A stretch of 64,000 nucleotides of DNA, taken from NCBI GenBank assembly GCA_027574665.1, contig CM050650.1, forward strand, positions 98,739,086-98,803,085, given 5' to 3'. Position numbers and translations under genes: made by a program. The stretch is from Rhynochetos jubatus. Lineage: Eukaryota; Chordata; Aves; Eurypygiformes; Rhynochetidae. Below the pieces are notes generated by a model. The model did not search any database. It had not been told where the DNA came from and saw only the letters and a program-made list of their open reading frames with translations. This document shows, in pieces, positions 48,901 through 60,421 of the stretch (the first letter of the stretch is position 1; each line of letters begins with the position of its first letter).

Positions 48901-51900
48901 GGTTTTGTCTTGATAGCTAAGCTGGTTCCGTACAATTTTTGTGGGTGTCAATTTTCATTCCCAGGGCAAATGCTTATTTACTGAAAGTGCGATGAGAGTT
49001 TAAACCAGCCTGGCTCTGTTTGATCTGAAGTGTTGAAGGGGGGTCAGAGTGCACCATCAGCATGAAGCTAGGACAGCGATCTTTGGTGTAGGATGTGACT
49101 TCGACTTCTGTTCCCTTTTACAAGCTCAGAAAAAAAGAAAGCAGTCTTGGGGGAAAAATAGGCAAGCAGCATAGCCAATTACACTCTTACTGATGTAAAA
49201 ATAGTGCTACCGTCAAATAATCACCTCTGCCATCACTTACCAGTATGGTGGTTTGCCATTTCTAAACTGTGAATTACATTTTTGTTCAGATTGCAATAGC
49301 TTCACAATAAACCTGGCTTTTTAACTGTTTAGAATTTTTCATTTTTAAAATCCCAGTGTCCTTCCTTGAGAGGCAGTAGTATAAACCCAAGCTGCTAAAA
49401 TGTGCTAGCGGTCTTAATTGAATGAAAAGGGTTTCATGTAAGTAATCATATATAGTGAATTCTGTACAGCAGCTGAAAGCAGGTTAAAAAAAAATCAGCT
49501 CTGATTTTGGTATGTTGGTGGTGTTTGCGCAGCTTCAAATGACCAGTAATTGTCTCATAGATGTGTAGTAATTATAGTCTAAATGCAGATGTTTCCTTTT
49601 CCTTCGCTGCCACAGGCGTCTCTCTGCAGAGTTATATTGTGTAACATCCTACTGCGGCACATAAACACTACATCTTTATATAGCGAGGGACTCCCTTATC
49701 CATTCCTATTTATACAGAGCGTTGCACATGGGTATTACGCTAAAAGAATGGTTTGGCAAAGGGCAGTATTCAAACGTTAGGAAGTGCTGGAATTAAGGCT
49801 ACACGTGCAGCTTTAATTCAGCCGATTATGCATCTGCACTGTCATATAGACTTTAATTGTATGATGCTGCACTGTTTTTTCACAGGATGTACTCTGTATT
49901 CACCCTAGGATGGAAGTGTTCTTAGGATGACTCTTAGGTGTAGGAGTTCTGCTGCAGAAGTTGTAAAGTGTGTAAATGAATAAAACAGGAGGTTGCAGGA
50001 AGAGAGAGGATCTCTTCCTTCTTTAAAAAGCAGTGAGTGCTGCCTTGGAGATTGAAGGGTGGGCACAAGGTCACTGTGAACGTGCCCAGCAACTGATTTA
50101 AAACATTTTTTATCTTCACGGGCCTGACTCAAAGCATATAGTTGGGTTTATGAAAGTTCTCGAGCTGCCATTCCCCACTGAACACTGTGTGTGTTGTGGT
50201 CTGAGTATCACTGATACGTAATTCTAATAACTCTTAAAAATCAGACCTCTGGCATCTCAGTTTGACCTAGGTACCAAAACTGACCTCCGTAATGTGACAG
50301 TATCCAATCGCATCATTGTGACTGCCTCATGACGTACAAATAAACAGGCTGGACTAAGGTCACATGGCGAACCTTGAATCTGGGATTGGGTAACATTCTA
50401 GTGCTTGACTTTGCAGGCTTAAGGAAAGTATTTTAACAAGAACTTTGTGTTTAATTTCCTACTGTTGTTAAAAAAGTAAACTTGAAACCAAAGCTCTGTT
50501 GCATGGCTCATCAGGAGGTTTTGACACTTGAACTGCTGCCTCAGAACCTCAGGGAGACACTCAGATACTTGTATTCCCCCATATGAATCAGGAACACATG
50601 GCTGGATCGGGGTAAAATTCCTTTTTCCTACCAGGCGCCTTAGGGGGATGTGCTTTCTTGTGCTCATTCTTCCGAACCGTGGCTTTTTCTGTCCTGTCTC
50701 CTCCACCTGCTGCTGACCTGTCTCTGCCCCACCCCTGGCCCCTTCCTCACGGCCCAGTTCCCCCGTCCCCACTGCCCTCAGCCCTTCTCTGGCTTTGTCA
50801 CTCCTTGCATCACTCCCCCACGTCACACCCTTCCCAGGCTCACCCTGTTGCTCTGAGGCACTTGTTCAACTCTGATTTCCGTGTCTCCCTGTGGCCTCTG
50901 GCTGCATGCTCCTTTGCTCGTCTCTCTTCGCGGCGACCACCTCCTCACACACAGTCCCTGCCCTCCTTGTTCATCACAGCACCTTCTTCAAGGCCTTTTG
51001 CTGAGGCAATACCAGCCTCATGCCAGCGTGGCAGATCCGTAGCTCCCCCCTGATCCGCGCTTTCCAGCATCGACATTACTAGTCCCAGCTGGTACCTTGC
51101 AGGTCCCTTTCTCCTCTAGCCTTCATCCATGGGGTCTGCTGCTCCCTTGAACGCTTTGCAGCTCCAGCTCCCAGACTCCACCAATCTCCGTGCTTGTCCC
51201 TCAGGCTGTCAGTCCCAGCGCGTTTCTCCAGCCCTTTCCTCCACTGCGCCGGTTCCGGTGTTTGTCCTCTCTACGCTCAGATCCTCCAGCTTCTTCCTCT
51301 CGCTGGCTCAGCACGGCTGAGCGACTCACGGAGAGCATACACCAAACGGTCTCCTGCCTGTCAGGCCTGGTGCCTGCCTCCCCCCGGCGCTCCACGCCTC
51401 GTGCCCGCGCTGCCATCGGCCCGCAGCCGCAGCAGGTAACCGTCAGACCGAAAGATTAGTTTTGCCTCCGTATCACGAAGCGGGAAGGATCCTGCTCGGC
51501 TGCTCGGTGGGGATGGTGGGTGTCCTGAGAGCGGGGATAAGAGCTGTGGGGGTGGAATTTGCTTGGTCAGTCTGTGGTGGGGGGGTACAAAGACCCCTGA
51601 GAGTCTTTGCTTTGTGGTTGCCAATCAGAGATTTCAGTCAATACACTGAAGACGTTTTAGTGGATTAATTCAAACTTGGCCTTGTTAAAACCAAAAAATC
51701 GGGTAAAATCACGCTGGTAGTCACCTGGGCCCTAGGAATAACTTTGCAAAGAAGGGCGGCTAGCAGATGAGGAGAGATTGAAAGAAGTTGACTTGCTCCG
51801 CAAACCCAAAAAAGGCTGAGGGGAGGTACAATACAGGCTATGAACGCGTCATGGGAGCGAAAACGGTATTGGAGGAAATGAACACAGTTGTGTTAAAAAA

Positions 51901-54900
51901 ACGGGAATAAGTTTCAGGTGGCAACTAGAGGAAAATTACTAGTAATCAGGGGAGCAGTAGGTTCTGGAGCAGCTTTCTTGTCAAAAGCAGTGAGATCAAA
52001 CCCAAATTTTAAAAGCTTTACTTTATACTCCCTGATGCCAGGGATAGCAGATGATATTTATATCTCAAAGACTTATCACTCTGGCAAATGTAGACAGATT
52101 TTTAACAAAGATGGCAAAAGGCCTACGTCTTAGGGATTTAAGGATATTTATATTTGAATTATCCACCCCAAAGCCTAGAGTCTTCTCAAAAATGATCATG
52201 GGGATATGCTTTTAGTGTCGACAAATAACTACTGGATATTTTCATCATCTTGTTCTCAGGCTTCTCAGTCAGCCTTTGACTAAAAATTTTCAATAAAATT
52301 CAACCTTAGGCAGGGAGTATTTTCAACCAAACGTAAGGCAACATGAATGGATTTTATGAGAGAAAACAATCAGATAATTTAATAATTAACAGCATTATTA
52401 GTGTTGTGTAATTGTACTAAATTGTATTTTCAAGATGTTAAATTGTTTTAAAACTTGGGATTGGAAAGAACAAATGAATGTTTCATTTGATAAAGAAGGA
52501 AACTAATCAGTCAGGAATGTAACTAAAAGCAGAATATCAACACCACTGGGTTAGGTTTTCATTATACCATTTAAAAAAATTATTCTAAGTCCTCTTATTT
52601 TCTTCTTGAAAAAAAATCTGTGCCCATCAGAGATTCAGCAGCTACTTAGAACTTTAATTTGCTCTTTGCTGTCCAGAGTGTTTTCAAAGCCTCTGGATTA
52701 GACTTCGAGCAACCTGGTCTAGTGGAGGGTGTCCCTGCCCATGGCAGGGGGGGTGGAACTCGATGGTCTTTAAGGTCCCTTCCAACCCAAACGCCTCTGT
52801 GATTCTATGATACACCATTTATGGCCAGAGTATTTTGGTTTGCTATTAAAATATATAATAGTCTACAATGAGAAGTTTAGAAGGCTGAGGAAAGTACTTG
52901 AAGCTAGCTGATTTCTTACTCCAGACTCTTCCTCTGTTACATGGTTGGTCTTGCAGGCTCAGTAAGCAGATGAAACTCTGTGTGCCTTCTTCAAACCTTA
53001 GTTGTTCTGTCACATTATTCTCTTTAGTGTCTGGCAAACCAGGGGGATCTGAATGGATGCAACAACACTGCAATTAAAAATTAATACTTAATTTATTTTT
53101 AGGTAATGGGTAGGGCTTTTTTGCAACAGTTACATACAGCAGTCATCTAAGGTATATGCATTTCTTTCACAGAAATAATTTTGAGACCACGAAATCCTGA
53201 TATTTTAGGTATTAATATCTATGAAGCATTAATTTTGAAATAAGATAATTATAATGGAAGTAGCACTTACATCTTGCTGATACTTTCGGCATAAAACTCA
53301 ACAAAAATACCTATTCCCCATGCCGTAGATTCCCAGATACTCAGAGCTCAAAGTACTATCTTCCCATCTGCAAAACCTTCAGTACCTTTCTGTCGGCAAG
53401 CTGTTTCAAGATTAAATCCTGCAATTGATATTGGAAAACGGAATAGAGGACATAGGTGAGGAATGAAGGAATGGATTAAATATGTACCCTATCAGGACTG
53501 TCATATTGATCATATTACTAATTTTACATTTAAAAAGAATCCACATTTTTGTGAGCACAGTTTTACTAAGCAGGTTTTCAAGAGCGCTGACGGCTTTGGC
53601 ACAACATGGCTAGGTAAGCTGAACGTTATTTGAACGTTACACATTCTTGGTTACACTGAATGAAGTATGCATTGCTTTTCAATGTATTCATTTGAAAAAG
53701 AAAAAAAAGGAACAGGTTTTCCTTGCACAGCAACACACTTTAAACGCCTTATTTTCCTCTTGTAATGGTTGTCTTCCTTGGTGGAAGTTGCTGGGATCTG
53801 TAGAGATTATCTTCACAGTATCCGATCCCTCGGCTCATCCCAGTTAACAGGGAGTTACAAATGTGGGGCACCTCTCAACTCTCTGCTCCTGAAAGAGATC
53901 ACCGATACATGAAGTAAATGAAACAGAAACTCTACTGCTTATAGCATAATACTCAATAATTTCCTTTTTTAGCTACTAGAAGATGGTATCACTTCAGACC
54001 AGTAAGTACTCGAAATTTGGTGTCTCTCTGCAGAATTGGTACACGAGCTGCACTGTGGTTTCTGCTGCCTCCACTGCACATGTCTCAGCCAGGGACTACT
54101 TCAGTATTTTACCCAGTTAAAGCAGAATGTATAAGCGGTCATTGGAGCAGGGGTCAGGACCCAGCACCTCCTTCTCCCCGCAGACAGCCTTGCGTGCTCT
54201 GACGCAGAGCACTACACTCCCTCTTTCTCATTCCTCACCCAGAAATTTGAACTCTTTTTTTTTAACCTGTACCACCTCCACATGGAGGAGATTGTTGCAG
54301 AATAGTCTCCACGGTGGCTGCTGGGAGATGAGGGTTTTCAGGCTAGGTTTCAGGCGTCTTGAGACAACAAGGAAAAGGCAAACAGCTGCTTCACTTCTTT
54401 TATGGTTCAAAAGAAACTAGTGCTCTCTGCTATTATGAAAGGGTGACTGAGGACTAATTACAGGCTAAGGTTTGGGGCTATCTTATATCCCTGCAGAATG
54501 AGATGCTGCATCATCCTGGGTGACCAGGTTTTTCTGACTACTTGGCTCCTACCAAGAACTCAGTTTTGCAGGGCATCAGTTACAGATGTGGAAGTAGATG
54601 GTTATCCAGTAAACTTAGTTTGATGTTACAAAACCGTATTGCAATGTCCAAGTACATACATGGAATTAGCCCTTTATCCATTTTGAATTTCGTGTCCCCA
54701 AATAACCTATTTCTTTCATGACAGTTTCCTCCATAACGTTATTTTCAAAATGGGTCATGGTAGAGATCTACCTACTAGCATCCAGAAGAGATCCCATCTC
54801 CTTTCAAAAGCCTATGAAAGCATCAGAATTTCATTGAAGCGTGGAAGGGACCTTAAAGACCATCTAGTTCCAACCCCCTGCCATGGGCAGGGACACCCTC

Positions 54901-57900
54901 CACTAGACCAGGTTGCTCAAAGCCTCATCCAGCCTGGCCTTGAACACTTCCAGGGATGGGGCACCCACAGCTTCTCTGGGCAACCTGTTCCAGTGCCTCA
55001 CCACCCTCTCTGTGAAGAATTTCCTTGCTCAATCACAGGCTCAAAATGCACGTGATGATAGAAAAAAAAAAAACCCCTGAATGCTTATTTCCATCTTCTC
55101 CTATTTTTAGAAAGAAAGGACATAAGTTCTCTCTTCAAAGCCATCATTTGTTTTGATGTCTGAAAAGCCTAAGTGTTTGCTAAGGTAGTTTAACATAGAA
55201 TCAGACCCTGGATGCTCAGGAGTTTCAGATTTAGTGCATTTGCCTTCCAGCCGTCTGCTTATTGTTTTGTAACATTAAATACAAGCCCAGACACTCTGTA
55301 GGTATGTTTGTATATCCTGGTAATGTAGGCACTTTCAAGTATGGCTGTTCTCTTAAATGACTGGCACAAAACCAGGGAAAAATACTCAATATAGCTGGAT
55401 CTCCACTGGTGGATTTTTTTTTTTTTTAATCTTAGCATGGTTGGTTTTACACTGCCCTTGTTTGTACTTCCATTTGTGTGGCTTTTTTGAATTTTGATCA
55501 TTTCTGACAACATGCAGTCCCAAGAGACTCGCATAGCCTGATTACGTACATTGGATGTTTTGTATTCTGCATTGTATTATCTAATCAGGTTAAAGTGGTA
55601 AAGATTTACTAATGGGAACATTCAGTTGCCCTAGATTTTGTCTTAAATTTATTAAGTTATTTTACTTTAAAAGTTGATCCACTTTAATATCATTCAATCT
55701 GGGATGTTACAGGACAAAAATAGCCTGTTACATTCAGCTGATATTCTAAATTATTCTAAATTAGGAGGAATTTTATTGAAACAAACTCAGTAAAACCATG
55801 ATTCAAACACTTTCATTTCTGTTTATATTTATTCATTGCCCACAATGAACATAATGAAAGAAAATGTATTCCAGGAATCCTGAAATTTCAGTTTAGTATA
55901 ACTGAAATATAAATAACTCGTAACTAAACTGAAAATTAAATTTCAGTCAACGTTGACCTGTACGTCCCAACAGTTTCCAAAAAACAGCGTGAAGGGACTC
56001 GTCGCAGTGGAAAATCGCAAAGATCAAATGTGAAAGTACAAGATATCTGATTAGAATTCCGTCGGCCAGCACCATCTCCAGTGTGTCGTAAAGCTGGGGA
56101 AATTTTGCAATATGAAGATAATTTGGTATCAGCCTCTCGGCAGCTTTTGCCAGCTGGATCGCTCGACCGAGCTTAAAACCTGACCTCTGCTAATGCTTCC
56201 GCCTCAAGGAATGACAGTGCAAAACCCACTGGTGTTCTTAAGAGTATCAGATCCTATTTAGGGGCGGCTTATCTGATACACGGTGCTGTGCGGTACCTTA
56301 CACTGTCTTCCAGCGACACAGTCTCCCACCCCATCTTCTGCCTTGCCTCACCTATGGCAAACAGCCCTTCTTTCTCTCCTCAGAGGAAATCATGCCTTGG
56401 TACTTGGCCAAATCCCTCTTACAAGAAGTATACTAAATACTTCTTTGAAATCATCCCCATTACTGGAAACCAGTGCGCTTTTATAGCGCAGTAGCGAGCC
56501 CGACTTTCAGGCGGCTCCTGCAAATCACCTGATTACAGAGAAACCCGTAGACACTGGCAAAAAAAAAAAAAAGAGTTTTGCTCTCCTAAATGCTTGTGCT
56601 GGGCACTTTGCCTCCCGAGACATGGCGGTGAGGACTCCGTGTGCAGTTTGCACCCTCCTGTGGTACTGACGGTGAAACGATGCATGAAGTTTAATCCTGT
56701 GCTTTGAAGGCAGACAAAACTCCGCTCAGATCTGCCTGTGTATGACCAACAGGCTCCAGCGTGCAAGCTGCTATATGCAAAGTCCGTAGTTCCCGTTGAT
56801 CAACCGTAGAGGCTACGGAGAAGTCTTTAGGCTAATGAGCAGAAGGAATGCATAATGGGAGGCACAGAAGCAGCAGCAATAGCGTCTGGGCTGTGACCTC
56901 ACGGGCCTTCAAGCTAAGAAGGGTCAAGCCCTGACCCTCGCTAAGTCCCAGGGTAGGCTAAGTAAGGATGCGTCTGATCAGTATTTCGATGGATATAAAA
57001 GACACTTCACTCACATAACTCAGGAAAGTGTTGTGTATTATTAACAGTCATGTTTTTCACTGGCATACAGCAGTGTGCTTTACAGAAAAATTACAGAACT
57101 GCCCTACGTATTTTGATGTTAACAGAATATACCCTGCTTTTTTTCCCCACATGCCATCCTAATTGGCCAGGAACCCTTTTCAAGATAGTACAGATGTTCT
57201 GCATGATTTTGTATTTTTTAAACTGGTTAATACTTTGGTGGAATAACGGGATGCTTATTTGGAACTTAGAGCTATGGCATGGAAAACGGGTTTGCTAGAA
57301 ATAAACAATCCAGTGGGATGAGTGGTAGGCACGTTGGGAACGGTGGCTGTGCAAAAAGGGAACAATTACAGACTTCTTATCCAAGCTAGTAATTTACTCA
57401 AGCAAAGCAAAGCAGTTATTAAGTTTCGTTATAAACATCTTTGGAGTAGCAAAGTCGAGATTCCTAAAAATACTTACGTGCTCAACAGCTCTGTGTTCGC
57501 ATTACTCAGAAGTGTCTCCACACTGAAGGAAAAAACTAGAGTGTAATTAAGTTAGAAATTGGCATTTCTTAGATGTGAGCTTGCTAGTATGAAAAATTCC
57601 TTTCTGAGCTTCCTACCTTGTTCTGAAAATGAGATAACATGATTCCCGAAGAGTTAGTGAGCTACAATGGGGTTTGTTAACGCATGCATTAAGCAAGGTA
57701 GAAGGACAGCTTAGAAGATGGTAGCAACACCCAGATGCCAAAGATTGCTCTACCACTGCCTGCTCAGTTTGATTTCTCAAAAATACGGGAGCGGGGTCTT
57801 CTCACATAGCTTACCTTCCAGTATTGTAGCACAGCTGACCAGGAGGACACTCTCCCTTTTCCTAAAACTGACATTGAATAGAGTGTGGAGAATATGTTCA

Positions 57901-60421
57901 AGTGGTGTAAATGGAACGATCACTCAACGGTGCTTTTGGTTTCCAAGGGTAGGAGGAACTATAGAAGGAACCTTAAAAAATAAGAATGGGCTCTTAAGGC
58001 CTCTTTTGAGAAAAGGAAATCCTACTGGATAAAAATTATAGAGTTCTTTAAGATTAATCGGAGAGTTAAGAGATCTTTTCTTCAAAGCTTCAATAACAAC
58101 TGCTACTGTACATCATCCCTGCCTATTCCAAGCTGCTACATAAATACTAACAAAATCTCGCTATAGCACCCTCACAGCACTGTGTCTGGGCTCTTTCTGA
58201 TTTTCATATTATACACTAGAAACGAAGAAGCTGAAGAAACTGAAAGGCAAAATCTGCCTCCATGGGTCTGTGATGCAGAGACACGGAGGGTTGCTGAGCA
58301 GCCAATGGAAGATGCAGGCCTGAAGCAGGCTGTTCAGAGCTGGGATTAAAGGGAATACTTTCACTTTCATGGCAAAATCTGGAGCTAAGGACAGGCCAGG
58401 AGAAACCTAATCCCTGACTAAGCACATCAGGGGCCCTCTTAGCCCCACCTGGCACTGCAAAGTGCCCTCCGTGCCCTGCAGCAAGCTGTGCACTTCCAGC
58501 TCCCATCCGGAAGAGACACTCCCCCCCTGTCAGCATCCTGCTTTCCGAGATTCTACAGAGAGTTTTAGCCTATTATGACCGAACCCAGCACAATTATATA
58601 AACTGGCAGCAAAATATTCCTGGCACTAGAGTTTTAATTACAAAGACAGAGCTAGGATCAGACATCTCATGTTTCTGTTCCTCTGCACTTACCTCTTGCT
58701 CTCTCCACATCACAATACGGCCAACAAGAACGCAGTTAATTGGTTTTATGTCTTCCTTCCTTCCCTCTCTCCCCTTCCAAACTTCACCATGAAGTACTGC
58801 AGAAGGAGAAAAGAGGACTGGGGATAGAAGTGAAGGAGGTCAGGAGGAGCCACCACTAGGAGATCCCCTCTCATTCAGCCGAGTATTTAACTGCACGTTA
58901 TTGGCAGTTTTATGGGTAGCGTACCGTGCGTCACATCATTGCGCGGCATTATGCAGGTTTTGTGTTTTAAAAAGGGTAAAATACCCCCCAGTGTAATAAT
59001 GACGTTTCACTTGTGCAACCCATGAGAGCTAACAGTAAAATGGTTCAGACAGTAACAAATTTTATCAGATCTCCTGGCACTACAAATTTCTTCTGTGAGT
59101 AAAGGCAGATTTTAAGCCCCTCAAGAAAAAAAAAAAGGGGGGGAGGGCTGCAAGACAAGACTGAAATAATAGCTGATTTAGTATAAAAAAACCTGTAGTC
59201 TAGATGGGCTGAATGAGGGCTCTCCCTCAAAAATTACCATCCTACCTGGATCGGCATCAGGTTGAAAGAGTGGCACAGCAGCTCCTGCATGAAATCACAC
59301 AATAAACCCATCGTTTTCTAGGCAGGTGCCCCCTGGCAACCACAAACCTCTCTAATCAGAAAACGCAGAGGAAAACAGCACCTTGCCCCCGTCGTGTCCC
59401 GATAACCCGTGCAGAATGCCGTATCCCAACTTCTCCACGCTGCGGTGTTACCGTCGGAGGCCGTTTCCCACTGCACCCTAAACTGGGCAGGCAGACGGGG
59501 CGGCGGCAGGCCCACCCCGCACCGCAGCCCTGCGCGTTTCCCTCCCTGGAAGGGCTCTCTTGGCGGGTAGCGGGGATGCCCGACCGTGCGCGCAACCCAT
59601 CAGCCCAGATCAGCCGATGCCGGTTCGGCAAAGCGGCCTGTCGTGCCAGGCGACCCAACGGGGCTGCTCGGACAAGTCCTATTCCCTCCTCCCTCCCCGC
59701 TAGCCGGCCGCGAGGGGCTGCGCTCGGGAAAGCGGGGCGGGGGGGGGTCCCGGCGACCCGAGCCCGGTTCGGCCGGCCCTGGCCCGCAGCTGGGTGCCGG
59801 CAGTTCCATCCCTCGGCCGGGCGGGGGAGCCAGACGCTCTCCGTTTGCAGCCCGGAAGGTTGGTTTTTTTTCCTGGTTGTTGTTGCCGCTGGGTTTATTG
59901 TTGGGGAAGGGGGAGGCTCATTTGCGAGCTGGTTGCCCAGCCGCAGGCCACGGCTCTCCCCGTACATCCCTCCCAATGCCTTCCCGCTAGGCTAGTTCTT
60001 TTGGAGGATCACCCGGGGCGCTGCGCACACGCACCCCTTCTCCCCCACGCTAAATTCCCGGCAATGGTGAGCGGCGGTCCCTCTCCCTTACCCTGCTTTT
60101 CCCGGGAGATGCTTTTCCAAACCACGCGGGGCGGGCACTCACCGGCGCTACCGGAGGCCCCGCGCGTCCCGAGCCGCTCCCCACGCACCCTGTCTGTCTG
60201 TCTGTCTGTGCAGAGCTCCGGCAACGCATCCTACCGATGCTCCATGTCGTCCTCCGCCGACTTCTCCGACGAGGAGGATTTCAGCCAGAGATCGGGGACG
60301 GTGTCGCCGGCGCCGGGGGACACGCTGCCCTGGAACCTGCCCAAACACGAGCGGTCCAAGCGGAAGATCCAGGGCGGCTCCGTGCTGGACCCCGCCGAGA
60401 GGGCCGTGCTGCGCATCGCCG
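24809..60421 (+). CDS. DST: DST (dystonin/BPAG1) 5' end, membrane-anchored N-terminal isoform; partial, continues past the window
   Basis: Four exons (24809-24989, 25373-25407, 41450-41638, 60214-60421) join in frame into the first 204 residues plus one base of the dystonin isoform that has an N-terminal membrane segment. The match with the human sequence, as I remember it, is continuous across all three junctions. The next exons, coding the paired calponin-homology actin-binding domain, are beyond 64000. Known of the family: dystonin is a giant plakin that links actin, microtubules, intermediate filaments and membranes. The membrane-anchored form sits at the endoplasmic reticulum and nuclear envelope, and loss of the neuronal forms causes sensory neurodegeneration. 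The gene is divergent from BEND6. Its introns (383 nt, 16.0 kb, 18.6 kb) carry most of the repeats in this window. Confidence 0.96.
24990..25372 (+). other. DST intron 1 (membrane isoform)
   Basis: A 383-nt GC-rich intron still inside the CpG island. It ends TTCCCTTCCAG at 25372. No element was recognised. Confidence 0.9.
25373..25407 (+). CDS. DST: DST exon 2: 35-nt small exon
   Basis: With the last base of exon 1 it encodes [12 protein letters not shown]. The acceptor is CTTCCCTTCCAG and the donor is GAG|GTAATT, phase 1 in and phase 0 out. The human equivalent as I recall it (DAV.R.HHFRSE) is nearly identical, which confirms this very short exon. Confidence 0.93.
25681..25701 (-). repeat. 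(GGGTTT)n motif with G-quadruplex potential
   Basis: The plus strand reads CCC AAA CCC AAA CCC AAA CCC. The minus strand therefore has four GGG tracts with three-base loops, the classical quadruplex pattern. Confidence 0.85.
26601..26887 (+). repeat. CR1 LINE, 3' fragment
   Basis: Starts TTTTTACAAGGGCCTGTAGT, keeps GGAAGAAATTCTTCCCGGAG, and ends CCAGTCTGTGATTCTGTGAT. It is well preserved. Confidence 0.94.
27530..27660 (+). repeat. Possible ancient tRNA-derived SINE relic (MIR/AmnSINE-like)
   Basis: GAGCTGGGTTCAAATCTGAC resembles the B-box end of a tRNA-derived SINE head. It is followed by a MIR-like order of words (CTAGTGGCAGC, then GAATGATAATTGCCCTATCTA). Very diverged; this is a resemblance noticed by eye, not an alignment. 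Confidence 0.25.
31662..32440 (-). repeat. CR1 LINE, longest copy, with reverse-transcriptase C-terminal remnant
   Basis: About 780 bp. The plus strand starts AGTCATAGAATCATATCACA (element 3' end) and continues past the point where most copies here are truncated. The minus strand at 32058-32309 keeps an 83-codon open frame typical of the CR1 polymerase C-terminus, with [20 protein letters not shown] and [11 protein letters not shown]. The element is truncated and cannot be active. Confidence 0.92.
37466..37833 (+). repeat. CR1 LINE, 3' fragment of the second subfamily
   Basis: GGAGAAGAGGAGGCTGAGGG, AACGGCCATCAACTGGGAAA, TCCCTGGAGACTTTCCAAAG and the tail CTAACACTCTGTGAAACTGT. It is very close to 18970-19258 by eye. 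Confidence 0.93.
39320..39450 (-). repeat. CR1 LINE, short 3' fragment
   Basis: ATCATAGAATCACAGAATGG through TCAAAGCCTCATCCATCCAG. The CATC/CATCC duplication at its right end marks the point where it is cut off. Confidence 0.92.
40276..40294 (+). repeat. Run of 19 G
   Basis: An uninterrupted poly-G run followed by AGGGGCAGGGGGAAAG. It has strong quadruplex potential on the transcribed-RNA sense. Its length is likely variable or assembly-sensitive. Confidence 0.9.
41450..41638 (+). CDS. DST: DST exon 3
   Basis: Exactly 63 codons, phase 0 at both ends: [20 protein letters not shown], then a charged segment with [20 protein letters not shown] and EFYHSVQ, ending TPTRKP. The acceptor is CTGTTACAG|GGC and the donor is CCT|GTAAGT. 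The RKRKIKK cluster is a basic patch of nuclear-localisation type. It matches human DST closely, except that the Ala run after the RRRV motif is missing here. Confidence 0.96.
42560..42990 (+). repeat. C/T-rich low-complexity tract
   Basis: Over 400 bases dominated by C and T on the plus strand (TCCTCCTTTCCTCTC, TCTCTTCCACCATCTCCTC). It produces spurious open frames because stop codons need A or G. No function was seen. Confidence 0.7.
44621..44982 (-). repeat. CR1 LINE, 3' fragment with internal deletion
   Basis: ATCATAGAATCATAGAATCC, then GGTTGGAAGGGACCTTAAAG runs directly into ACCAGGTTGCTCAAAGCC. The roughly 45 bases present in sister copies between these points are missing. The rest runs to CAACTCTCTCAGCC. 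Confidence 0.93.
45502..46318 (+). mobile_element. Solo LTR of an avian ERVL-type endogenous retrovirus
   Basis: Begins TGTGCTGGGTTCAGTCAGGA and ends AGTAAACCATGACA, with TG...CA ends. It has internal tandem words (TTACTC-type at 45800-45845, CTCGGGCTG-type at 46017-46060), an AT-rich segment with three TATTGTAT units (46120-46150), and TTCTTATCTCAA shared with the LTR at 12048-12673. About 817 bp long, with no flanking viral genes. No target-site duplication was recognised. Confidence 0.8.
46449..46678 (+). repeat. CR1 LINE, 3' fragment of a third subfamily
   Basis: AGGTTTAGATTAGATATCAGGAAAAATTT-type start (46449 on), GGGCTGCCCAGGGAGGTGGT, GGAGATACGTGGACGAGG and the tail CCTAAACGCTTCTGTGATTC. 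It differs from both other subfamilies here in the last 120 bases. Confidence 0.9.
47758..47792. promoter_or_regulatory. Palindromic pair of CACGTG E-boxes
   Basis: The arms GCACGTGTGC (47760-47769) and GCACACGTGC (47781-47790) are perfect reverse complements around an 11-base CA-rich spacer. Each contains CACGTG, the site bound by MYC/MAX, USF and CLOCK/BMAL-type factors. The alternating purine-pyrimidine run may simply be a decayed CA/CG microsatellite. Confidence 0.4.
50690..51460 (+). other. C/T-rich, moderately CpG-containing tract, unassigned
   Basis: About 770 bases rich in C and T, with several plus-strand open frames up to 131 codons. The frames have no recognisable protein pattern and no splice pattern that I trust. 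CpGs increase toward 51200-51450. It may be a decayed retrogene, an old repeat or a regulatory element; I cannot tell which. Confidence 0.4.
51770..52130 (+). repeat. Possible ancient CR1/L3-type LINE relic
   Basis: The word order (GGCTGAGGGGAGGTACAATA, then GGCAACTAGAGGAAAATTA, then GGTTCTGGAGCAGCTTTC) follows that of the 3' end of old CR1/L3 elements, but at high divergence. Judged by eye only. Confidence 0.35.
52701..52811 (+). repeat. CR1 LINE, short 3' tail
   Basis: CGAGCAACCTGGTCTAGTGG through GGTCTTTAAGGTCCCTTCCA to CTCTGTGATTCTATGAT. Confidence 0.93.
54831..55026 (-). repeat. CR1 LINE, short 3' fragment
   Basis: The plus strand runs from a decayed tail (TCATTGAAGCGTGGAAGGGA) to CTCTGTGAAGAATTTCCTT. 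Confidence 0.92.
60190..60210 (+). repeat. (TGTC)n microsatellite forming the exon 4 pyrimidine tract
   Basis: About five TGTC units directly before the CAG acceptor of DST exon 4. Length changes here would alter the spacing and strength of the splice acceptor. Confidence 0.85.
60214..60421 (+). CDS. DST: DST exon 4
   Basis: 69 codons plus one base: [69 protein letters not shown]. The acceptor is CTGTGCAG|AGC, with its pyrimidine stretch made of a TCTG tetranucleotide repeat. The donor is CCG|GTAAGG, phase 1. Only a few residues differ from remembered human DST. The segment is Ser-rich and basic, probably flexible, and leads into the actin-binding domain coded outside the window. Confidence 0.96.

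Larger units (their letters stand above)
41639..60213 (+). other. DST intron 3 (18.6 kb)
   Basis: Holds CR1 copies at 44621-44982, 46449-46678, 52701-52811 and 54831-55026, an LTR at 45502-46318, an old CR1/L3-like relic near 51770-52130, an E-box palindrome at 47758-47792, and C/T-rich tracts at about 42560-42990 and 50690-51460. The last 700 bases lie in the second CpG island. No further coding exon was recognised. Confidence 0.8.

Noticed and set aside
55960..56180. Plus-strand stretch with coding-like words around 55985-56170
   Set aside because: It is interrupted by stops, has no clear splice borders and no recognised protein.
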